Source: Adenophora triphylla var. japonica (lineage: Eukaryota > Streptophyta > Magnoliopsida > Asterales > Campanulaceae). Taken from it: a DNA stretch of 64,000 nt. This document shows, in pieces, positions 44,143 to 54,207 of the stretch. The position numbers and the translations under genes were made by a program. Numbering within the stretch: position 1 is the stretch's first letter; each line of letters begins with the position of its first letter. Location: NCBI GenBank assembly GCA_022495995.1, contig JAFEMH010000739.1, positions 186,001-250,000 on the forward strand, in the 5' to 3' direction. The notes below the pieces were generated by a model, which was given only the letters and a program-made list of their open reading frames with translations, made no database searches and was not told where the DNA came from.

Positions 44143-45630
44143 GAGGAGTCCGCCTTTGTCAAAAGGCACAATATGCGTATGTGTAATATTAAACTAGGTC
44201 ATTTGTAATTTTAGTTTTAATATTTTAACTTAAAATGCGTTCTTTTGAGAAAACGTGGAGTAAAGATAGCTTATGTCGTGCATGAGAAAGAAATATATCT
44301 TTAATTTCTCTCTAGCGATCAAAAGAAAATAAGTGATAAATAACGAATTAGAACGATGACAAAGAAGTACGATAAAAACACTACCGATAGCTTGCTTACT
44401 CTAATTTTTAAAGGGAGTTTTGCAAATTTTATTATGTTTACTAATTTACTTTGTTTTTTCTTTTTCTGTTTCCTTCTACTATGAGTTTCCTTTTGTCATT
44501 TGAAGTTTTAACTATATCTTATGTTTATCTCTAGTTATGGAATCATACGTTTGAAATTATATATTCGAATTCACTTATTTTCACGCATTTAAACGACTAG
44601 TTGTTTATTAATTTGAACATCAAATGTGTTTTTTTTTTCTTAGAATTCTCACTTTTGGGGTGTTTGAATTGTGTTAAGTTGCTATATATTACATGTGAAA
44701 TTGTGACATTTATTTAGTGCAAAATTCTTTGTCAAAACATGTTTAAGCTTTGTTTAGTATATTTTACATATATATTATTATATTATTATACTAGTCTTTT
44801 TGTTCTCTTTTACAGCTTTACTCATTTTTCGGCCGCCTTTCAACCGTCTCTCCATTCGCCTTTTCTAAGAACCTCTCTCCCGCCTCTCTATTGTATATTC
44901 ACTGACCATGGTCAGCTTTCCTCCTATTCTCATTGGCTAGATTTCGACAGCATTTCCTAATTTCCTTGCGTATTAAATCTTCTTGAGGAGGAAAAATAGT
45001 AATTTCATATTGATGCGTGTAAATGCTAGCTGCCGGTGCGTGCTATTTTATACTCGTCAGAAAAGACATTACTGCTTTCTGTTTGTGTTTATCTCACAAA
45101 AAATGTTGCATATTAAGCTAGAGAAAGTAAATTACAGCTTATTCAGAGCAGTTGCAAAGATAGCATTGCTGATACACCTAGGCCTTAAAATGTCTCATTA
45201 AAGTATCTAACCCCATAAACTGGATCCTCCATACAGTGATACAAGAACCAGACAAAGAACCGTTGCAGCCAACATGTTCTGCGACGATCAAGATATCAGG
45301 GCCGAAATTCATTTGATCCATCCAACCTCAGGAGATATGAATATCGGCTGTTGATGCTAAAGCAGGGGTGGAGACACAATTTGGGCCGCTATTGCAGGGG
45401 TGCAACCGCAACAGCGAGTCTAAATCCCATGTGAGTTTGGGTACCAGTCCTTGATTTTAACATTTAAGGTACAATATATGAGCCCATAAATTTTATCAAG
45501 CTGTGATAGTCCTTGTTGCATGTTTGGTGTCTTCTTGTCTTTTTGGGTGGGAAGGATAATTTGAATCTCTAGATTTGTCAAGGAGTAAGACTATTACTAT
45601 GGGCACAAAATTCTCACAAAAAATCTAGTT
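44143..45630. other. Intergenic DNA, nothing firmly recognised
   Basis: The first 40 bases continue a GC-rich tract cut by copia element 2 (GGCGCC-rich at 38941-39000, then GAGGAGTCCGCC). The remainder is AT-rich without recognised genes. An open stretch near 45230-45350 could not be assigned to any family. Confidence 0.45.
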
Positions 45631-45634
45631 GGTG

Positions 45635-45905
45635 TTAAGAGTTATTATCCCAAATCGGGAACTGACAAACCTTGACTATAACATACAAAGATACTGGGAT
45701 TCCCCTTATCACCAAGGTTTTAAGGCGAAACCTTAGACTTTAATATAAGTATAATAGATGACTCTCTACACGTGCAGGCCCAACGGTCCACGATGAACCC
45801 TCCATGCCACCCGATTAATAAGTTCACGCTGTAAGTCTTTGGCCCGACAAACCTTGCCTATAATATATAAAGATCATAGGCGGTGGAACCTCCACTTTAA
45901 GAGTT
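45635..45905 (+). mobile_element. TRIM retrotransposon copy B, degenerate
   Basis: It shares the TRIM landmarks in order: TTATTATCCCAAATCGGGAA, CTGACAAACCTTG, CCTTAGACTTTAA, ACACGTGCAGGCCCAACGG, CCGATTAATAAGTTCACG and a partial second LTR (CCGACAAACCTTGCCTATAA). The primer binding site is largely lost. No target duplication found. Confidence 0.7.
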
Positions 45906-46084
45906 GGATGTCACTAATTGGATGTTTATGATGCAGGTCCAATTGATTAAATGATTTAATCACCAATCCTTAATGAATATTAACAAGGATATTCTGAGCA
46001 AGATGTGGTGCACATTTGTGCCCTTGCAATTGCTATTTGTTAAGCTCGGTCCACTGCATCACCCCTAAGACTTCAGTTTTGGTA

Positions 46085-46247
46085 TCTATAGTATAAATGG
46101 CAACGGTGGGTGCTATGAACAGTTTCAAATGCCAAATTTCTCATTTTGTACTCACTAATTGTTCCTTTTCCATTTTGCCCTTAAATTTTTTTATTTTTTT
46201 TTTAAATTAAAAAAAAACACGTGTCCTCGGACACGGGCTTTTACTAG
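46085..46247 (+). mobile_element. Miniature Helitron (163 bp)
   Basis: It starts TCTATAGTATAAATGGCA after A (46084) and ends TTTTACTAG before T (46248). A hairpin CGTGTCC/GGACACG at 46220-46235 ends 12 bp before the terminus. The 5' end resembles that of the large Helitron at 21156. No coding capacity. Confidence 0.75.
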
Positions 46248-46249
46248 TT

Positions 46250-47890
46250 ATTTAATACTCCACAAGTCCCAAATAAAAAGAAAACAAAGAAAAAATGGTT
46301 AGCATTTAACAATGCAAAATCTTTAAGGACCGATAAGAAGCCTTTTTGCAGTTCAACGGTACAACAGTCATATTTTTATAATATGAATTACATTTTATTT
46401 TATAGTGATATAAATTATATTTTATAAATGTGTCACATTCAACCAAAAGTGTAAAAATGAGATACTTATTTTATTACAAAGAATTATATTTTATAATTTT
46501 ATAGTAGGTAAAATTCGAGTTAGTGTGATTTTTTTTTTTATTTTTTTTGAATTGGGTATCATTTTATCAATAAAATTTCTCTATCAACATGAGAATGAAT
46601 TCAAGTAAATTAAGTACCAACTTCGAAATTGTAGTTGGGGAGTTTGAGTCGTTTCCATTTATGAATTTAATACATACCTAATCATAAATAAGGGCAGTTT
46701 AGGCGATATATGTCAAAGTCTTATGAAAAGCTTAAAAAACTGCAAATATTTTGGGACAAAAAATTCATCTGTAAGTATTTTGGGACGGAGGAATACTCTA
46801 TTACTAGCGTTTATTGTGTGTGTGTGTGTGGTGCAGTCCTACAATGACTGAGTAGGCGCAAAATTAAATGTGGTGAGGCGGGGCCGGGTTCGCACTCTTG
46901 TAAACAAAACAACCTAGGATCCTGGGACTCTTCAATACATCAGTTGTTGTACTTCACACATAAAATATTGTACCTCATAGAATTTTCCGTAGTGACTGTT
47001 CTGCCACGTCAGCCTTTGACCAAATGTTGGTAGATGATTGGTTGATGAATTGACGACTTCTCCAATGACTGAGTTTGTATCAGGGTGGCTGGAGTGCAGA
47101 AAAGTGGGTTTTTTTGGTTAAAAAACAGGCTAGCTGCTGCAGCTAGCATGCTCCAGGTGTCAATGGCTGCACTTTACTCATGTAACGCTCCTCCTTTCCC
47201 TTTCCCTTTCCCTTTCCTTCCCCTACTAAAACACATACTGAGGACACCCAAACAACACACACATATTCAAGGAGAAAGGAACATATAGAGATCCAGAAAG
47301 AGTTCGATCTGTTGTCGCGAAAAACTGTTTTTTCTTTTCAGGTTGATTCTTTCATCATCTTCATCTCTCCCACTTCAGATTTTTTTTTATCTATATATAA
47401 ATCATCTTATACTCAATTACATATGTGTAAGTGTGTGTGTGTGTGTGTGTGATGAAAGTCAGTAGATTTTTTCGCATCGACATAAAATGAGGGCGGGTTT
47501 GAAAAGGGTTTCTAAGGGAAAGATTGGTCTAAAGTATATTCATTGAGTCATTGAGTGGGTGTTTTGGTGTGTGTGTGTGTTTCTCTTGTTGTATAGCTGT
47601 GTATCTTCAGATATCTTATATCAAGAAATTTTTGACATGCATGTGGAAAAGGGTTGCTAGGAGGAGCTGTAACAGCAGACAAGTCAAACAGTAGCCAGAT
47701 CCTGAGTTGATATTTATAATCAGGTATGGTTTTGACAGATCTAGCCATGAAGTCTGTAGATTTTCACTGTTACTATAATTTTAGGTCTTTTGTAAAGCTC
47801 AAGCTGCATGTTTGTTTTACAAAATATTTTTTCTTTATGATATCTCAAATGCTTTTGGGGTTCTCATTTTCATCAGGCACCATTCTGATC
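46250..47890. other. Upstream region of the START-domain gene
   Basis: The region contains (GT)n tracts near 46815 and 47430, a CCCTTT-rich run near 47195 and pyrimidine-rich DNA typical of plant 5' leaders. The transcription start and any leader introns of the gene at 47895 are expected here but cannot be set. Confidence 0.4.
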
Positions 47891-47894
47891 GGAG

Positions 47895-50067
47895 ATGGAC
47901 TCACCTGCCAATTCAGTTCAGGAGATGATCCCTGACCCTGAGGTAAAAATAGGTCTTTCCATCTCTGATGCTTGGACTCTTTGGTTTACCCCGCCGTACT
48001 CGTGTCGGATACTCGTATTTTAGTCTTGTCGACACGAGTCCGGCAGGGTAAACCAAATAGTCCGAGCACCTTAGTTTTCCATACAATGTTTGCAAAAAAG
48101 CATGTGCTTTTCTAACCACAGATCACCTGTTTGTTAATTTCCTGTTATTTGTTTCTTTATCCGTTTCGCATAACAATTTACACTGGGGAATTATTTTTTT
48201 TAAATGGCGCGGAAAATTGAAAGAAAAAAAACCCTAAAGGGCAATTTATTGAAATTTTAGTTTTTCACATACATCCTAGATGATGGACTTTAAAACCCTA
48301 GAAACAATGTTAATCTGCCAAAAGGATACTGGTTTGAAGCCCTAGTTTCAGATAGGAAAATTCTATAAGCCAGGGTTCGCGTTTAATATAACCAACAAAA
48401 TTAATGATTCTTCTGTAAAAAGCTTTAAGCGTCTGATATAGTATAGATTCTCAGACGCTTAAATCCTCCAGTTTTTATCATTGATGTAATGAAATCTTTC
48501 TTAATTGCTGACGTGCATCATTTTTTTATTTTTTTTTTAAACTTCACAGGCTCCGTGTTCTTCAGCTTCTGGAAGTAACTCAACCAATCCAGAAGACACG
48601 GACATCCAAAGTTCCCAACAATGGGAGAATCCTCAAAGAGCAACTGATCTCCTATTGTCTGTCTCAGTCACTGCTGAGATAAACAAGGGAAAAATCCTCG
48701 ATCTTGCATCTAAAGCAGTGCAAGAGCTTGCTGAAATGGCCAGTACAGGTTCACCTTTTTGGAAATATAACAATGATCAAGAAAGCAAAGTGTTTGATGA
48801 AAATGTATACGACCAAAGAATCGGGCGTGATATGACCCTAGAGGAATTCATCAGAATTATTTTATCTGGACGGTCGGTTACCAATTTTCCAAAGCATAAT
48901 CCTGTTACTGATATCATGGGTAATGATATACGTTTGAAGAGGGAAGTTTCCAGGGCAACTGGAAATATCTCGAGAAACCCACTCTTTCTTGTTAATATGC
49001 TGATGGATGCTGTAAGTTTCCTTGTACTTATCAGAAAATGACTTGTACTAATGAAAGAAGAAAAAATTGATCTAACTAATGTCTGCTTGCGATGAAATCA
49101 GGTCCAATGGTCAAATATGTTTCCTGACATTGTCTCAAACGCCACAGTTCTTGGTGTGCTATCCACTGGCCAGCCTGGGAATCCCGATGGAGCTTTACAA
49201 GTGGTAATACTAACTACGGAAAATATCTAGCTAGTTTTCTTCTATCTCTACTCAATAAATTTGAAATTCCATTCAATAAGTTTTTATAGACTCCTGAAGA
49301 GATGCATGCTTTCTTGTTGTTCATTGTCGTTTCTTTTTGCCATTCTTCAGTTCATATCAAAACCAAGTTCTTCCTTTCATCTTGCACGCACCGTAGAATA
49401 GTTTGAGACACTTACACTAGCTTATACTGTTTTATAGCCGTTAAATATTTAAACTAGCAAGTAGTTTTCAGATAAAGAACTTGGAAATGTGATCATGTAT
49501 TAGGAATTCTACAAAAGCATATGGGAAGTAATCAAAGAAAAGAAATTACTTCACAAACTTTCATATTCTAGTGATTGATTTGAATTATTTCATTTTACCA
49601 AATTTCAGAAGAACATAAATAATTAACATATTGAATCATCTGGCAAACATTATTTTCCAGATGAGGGCGGTATTCCATCTTCCCACGCCTCTTTTTCCAG
49701 CTAGGGAGTTCACTTTTGCACGACACTGCAAGCAGCTGAGCCCAAGCACTTGGGTAGTCGTTGATGTTTCCCTGGAGACCATTTTTGAACAAAGTTTGGC
49801 AAGGTTCCAGAGAAAGCCATCCGGAGTCCTTATACAAGGACTAGGAGACGGAGGAAACTCAAGGGTAATATATATTTGCTTAATTAATTCAATTTAATTA
49901 GAAAAGCTCTTTCTTAACTTGAATATATGTTATATCCTCAGATCACGTGGGTCGAGCACAACTTCGTAGATAACAGTTGTGTACATACCCGGTTTAGGAG
50001 GCTAGTTGATTCAGGTTTAGCATTTCGTGCAAAACGGTGGGTTGCCAAACTTGAAAAGTTACAGTGA
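47895..50067 (+). CDS. START-domain protein derived from a class IV HD-Zip factor, homeodomain absent
   Basis: Exons are 47895-47942, 48550-49011, 49102-49203, 49661-49864 and 49942-50067, all with GT-AG introns and a continuous frame, giving 313 residues. The first exon reads MDSPANSVQEMIPDPE. From about residue 60 the product follows the START region of HD-Zip IV proteins: ASKAVQELAEMASTGSPFW, REVSRATGNISRNPLFLV, VQWSNMFPDIVSNATVLGVL, a VREVTF-like PAREFTFARHCKQ, WVVVDVSLE, and LVDSGLAFRAKRWVAKLE before the stop. HD-Zip IV factors govern epidermal identity and need an N-terminal homeodomain and leucine zipper; neither is present, and the C-terminal part after START is also missing. A possible decayed extra exon lies at about 50190-50316. 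The gene may encode a lipid-binding domain protein without DNA binding, or be a partial duplicate on the way to a pseudogene. Confidence 0.8.
47970..48067. repeat. 98-bp imperfect foldback in intron 1 of the START-domain gene
   Basis: The arms begin GCTTGGACTCTTTGGTTTAC and end TAAACCAAATAGTCCGAGC. About 35 bp pair, including GCCG-ACTCGTGTCG, around a loop of roughly 28 bases. It may be a small foldback transposon or a hairpin RNA source. No clear target duplication is seen. Confidence 0.75.
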
Positions 50068-50556
50068 TCGATTTTTCTTGATGCAACTTTGAGGGAAAGC
50101 CAAGGTATATTAATTTCTTCTTTCCTTTCAAGTCATTAATAAGAGCACAATAATAGCTAATATTGGTTTTTTCATTTTACTATAACAGCGCCTGGAAACA
50201 GAAAATTACTTTCACAAAATGACCTTGGAATCCCTCGTGGCGTTATCACAAGTGTGGGCAATATTTTCGAGTTCATCCGCTGTTCGTGTTGTCGTGATCT
50301 CCGGGCACACTTAATTTGAAGATGCAGTGCATTTTGTAAAATAATCCTTTTACTGAGATTTTATTGCAATATACAAGTAGTCATTGCTCAAAAGGTTATG
50401 AAAAAGGAAGTAGGGTTTGCTTTATAGATTGGGGATTAATTTACCAAATTCTGTCAAACATTTGGTTATTCATATCAAACTAAGAAATGTTTGGAAGATA
50501 TATTATGATAGTTATTTCTGGACTTGTCATGGGATTGACAGAAATTTGCTCAATGC

Positions 50557-50844
50557 TCTTAAAGTCTTAAAGTCTGAAGTTCCACCTTAAAATTAATTGG
50601 TGTCAAGGGGAGTGGCCCAAAATCTTTATATGTCATGCAAGTTTTGTCAAACGTGGACTTATTAATCGGGTGGCGCGAAGTAACAACGTGAGCCGTTGGG
50701 CTGCACGTGTAAGGACCTGCTCTGATACCATCTTAAAGTCCGAAGTTCCACCTTAAAATCAATTAGTGTCAAGGGGAGTGACCCAAAATCTTTATATGTC
50801 ATGCAAGGTTTGTCAATTTCCAATGTGGGATAATATCTCTAACA
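50557..50844 (-). mobile_element. TRIM retrotransposon copy C with target duplication
   Basis: On the minus strand the first LTR (50844 down to 50731) starts TGTTAGAGATATTATCCCAC and ends CTTTAAGA. The primer binding site TGGTATCAGAGC is at 50719-50730, followed by a 65-bp internal segment and a 5'-truncated second LTR down to 50557. AATGC flanks it on both sides (50552-50556 and 50845-50849). It is the best-preserved of three related copies in the window. Confidence 0.88.
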
Positions 50845-50849
50845 AATGC

Positions 50850-52235
50850 AACTGACAAACAAGACTTCCATCAACTTGCTAAGGCAAGGGGAAGACTGAG
50901 AAGAGGTAGGATGGCAAAAATGTTCGATTTATAGAGATTGAGATTGTTATATGGAACAAACTGGTTTGGTTATTGTTCGAAAGAAAACCGGCTGGTTTAT
51001 AGTCTACGAAACTGGTCAAAAGGACAGCGTATTAATTAATTTACATGTAAAATCCTTGCCGTCCACTGTAAATCTTTTGAATGCAATCATGATCGTCCAT
51101 TGATAAATATCTTAGATATTTTCACCCCTATTCTCTATAAATAGAACATTATCTCGTCTTCCGTCTCATCAACCCTCTTCTTGCTTCCGCAAGTTAAATG
51201 GTATTCCGGTTGCATTAAGCAAATTTCCGGTGGTCGTCGTGTTGTTCTCTCTTTCTTTTTGCCTTCATTCAATCTTACCCTATAAACTTGCTCAATTTGA
51301 GATTGTCAGATCTCTACAGTCAGGTCATGATAGCCTCTCATAGCTCTCTAGAATGCATTAGTTGCCCTTATTCGGTCCTCGATCTCCTACTTACCGTGCT
51401 CAATCGCAAGATCTGCCTCGAGTATAAACTCAGATCAGTGGCTCTTGCATGCATTAATTTATGTGCATCTTCAACAGATCTACTTCGAGTTTCTTGTAAA
51501 TTTTCTTGCTCTCCTTTCTGATATATAAGGCTTTAATGGATGTTGTAGATTTGTTCAAGTCTATTCCTTAACCAATCTTAATTGATTTGTTAAATTTGGC
51601 AGCGGAATCTTGTATGTAGAAGATGGCCACACTGATGCAATAGGCCATTATAGCCTGTTGATATTCTGACGATCAACACCAACACGATAACGTAGGAACC
51701 GAGAATGTATCCCCTGACTTCATTACCTCCTCAGTGCGTTGCCACCTTCAACAACCTCATCTCGAGTATCGTTAGAAGGATTCAAAACAGATATGGAATC
51801 AGTGGTGGATCCAGCGGAAAAAATAAGTGGGTGCACGAATTGTAGTACAACTATAAAATTAAAAAATTGATATAGAACCATAGAAGGATTCGAAACAGAT
51901 ATGCTTCCTCTAAGAAGAACAAGGTGGAAAGAAGTAGAGGGGACAAAATTTTATGACTTTAATTTGTGCCCCTAACACAGTTTTTGTATTCCGTATTGGC
52001 TGCAATGGTTCCATGATCCCCCCTTGTTCTCCCGGCCTAATGTAAGTTATGAATAATCTGTCGGAAATGAGTACCTCATAATTAAATAGTGGCATTCACT
52101 TATCCCACAGATGCAATTAGAAGAGCAGGGTTCAAGCATTAGTATATTTGGAAAGGAAATTTAGAAAACACAATAACACAAACGGAAAGGAAAGGAAACA
52201 AGCAAACAAACAAATAAATGGAGAAAACTTGAATA
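50850..52235. other. Intergenic DNA between two convergent genes
   Basis: A TATA-like CTCTATAAATAGAACATT lies at 51131-51148 but no gene could be attached to it. A 23-bp direct repeat (TAGAAGGATTCRAAACAGAT) occurs at about 51774 and 51881 around a hAT-like end (CAGTGGTGGATCCAGCGG at 51802). Otherwise nothing is recognised. Confidence 0.45.
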
Positions 52236-52353
52236 CGACTAGGAAGCAGTGGATGTATCTCTCTCCAAGGTGGGAGTGAGAGGTAGGGTTGGAACTATTC
52301 CATGGCAAAACTTACACAGCTGTACCGTAACACAGAGAAACTGGAGCAAAATT

Positions 52354-54162
52354 TCATGGCAAAGTTCCAGATGGTCCAGGAATGATATCCGAGAATGAGA
52401 AATCATGAAAGGGAGGGCCTGCAACAAAGATAAAGTAGCAAAATCAAGTCCAGTTGGTCGAGAAAAATGTTGATTGTCAATGTACAAGCCCCAATTATTA
52501 GTGACAATCAGGTACACACAACTGAAGCAGTTATACCTGAATTCAAGGCAAGCATGAGCCTCAAGGGGGGGGGGGGAGGCTATCGTAAGTGTGTAGAGCA
52601 AAATTTCCAGGCAAAGATGTTATGTTCATGCATAACTTGTAAATATAAGCCATGAAACTTCCAGAGAATTGCAAATATCGTGAGAGAAATTAAGGGAAAA
52701 GGCAGTGGTAAAAAGGGTATCTTACCTTTTTGTCCGCCAAGAATGTAAAATGGAATGTGAGCAATCATTTTACTTCCACCCTCACTCCAGTTGAGGGTAC
52801 CTGGTTTTTGCCTGAACCCACTTGAAGGTCTTGATGGGCCCAGAATAGAAGAACAAATTGCAGGTTCAGTCATTAAACCCAAGTAATCACGAGCACGCCT
52901 CCACACCCTCGCATCTGAGATACGAGAACGTGCCACCTGGCAACCCAAATCCATAGTAACAATGTTCACCAAGAGTAAGAACAAGTAAGCACTCAAAAAG
53001 AGTGATTGAATGTTACTCCCTCCGTCCCGGAATGATGTTCCGACTTTTTTAATTGTCAATTTAAATGAACTTTGAGCAATAATTTTAGGTTAGTTAAATT
53101 ATCCTCATGAAAATCTAAAAAAAAATATTGAAAATATTTATAATGGTGTATCAGTAAGAAGATTTAGATTTTCCGTGGAATAATAAAATTGCTCAAAAAT
53201 TATTAAAATTGACAGCTTAAAAAGTGGGAACATCATTCTGGGACAGAGGGAGTATATGTTAACACTAGTAAATTTCTTTATTCCAAAGTGGTTAACAAGA
53301 CTGACCTTCCCCAAAGCCACACGAGCCCTTGGCAGTAACTCAGGATGGTGAGTCGCAAGCTTAGCTATTGCTGTCACAACAAAACAAAGAAGTCTTGATT
53401 GTGATGACTTTCTGAAGGCTGCAGTTCCAGATCCAAGAGCCACATCTCCTAAGCCTACGCGGCTTCTCAAGTTGACACAAGTAGCAGAAAAAATTCAGCA
53501 AAAGGGTAGTCAAAGAGTATATAAGAATTCCTGTAAAGTACAAGGAAGCTGATTGTAGTTACCTTGATGCAAGGTTTTCATACAAAAGCAGTTCCAAACT
53601 CTCAAAGAGTTCACGAGCAGCATCTTTGTGAGATGGACCACCTCCTCCATGCTCCCCAATGGCCCAACATAGTTGTAATGCCAACTCAGTCTGTTGAAAA
53701 GTTATGCAAGCAATCTTTCAATATAATATAATGGTGGTCATTATAACAAAAAATTTCAACTCAACCCTCCATGCAGGGTAAAGATAAAATATGGTAAAAT
53801 TTTCATGCATAAATTGAGTAAACTGCTTTTACGCCTCGCGTACTATTACGGATTATCAATTTAGCACCCGTACCGCGAAAACAACAAATGTCTCATGCGT
53901 ACTATTGATTTAATTACAAAATTAACCAATGAACTAACGAACCTTCAGAAATTTAACGAACCTCGCCTAATCAGCAACTAATTGACCCGTCACTGATGAT
54001 GTGGCCGCTGAATAGATGCTTAGTTGGACATAGTATATTCTTTAATTATTTTATATATTTGTTATTATTATAATATAAGTATATGTATGTATAACATTTT
54101 TTTGTATTCTTTCAAAAGAACATTTTTTGTATATTTATATACATATTTCTTCAAAAAAAAAA

Positions 54163-54207
<45 letters not shown>

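Noticed and set aside
45230..45360. Open stretch that might be an exon
   Set aside because: No splice partner and no recognisable family. Left as unassigned.
46745..46800. Stowaway MITE with end TTTTGGGACGGAGG
   Set aside because: Only one short terminus is visible and no left end could be placed, so it was not listed.
51802..52025. hAT-like element starting CAGTGGTGGATCCAGCGG
   Set aside because: No matching right terminus or 8-bp duplication was found, so only the left end is noted in the intergenic entry.
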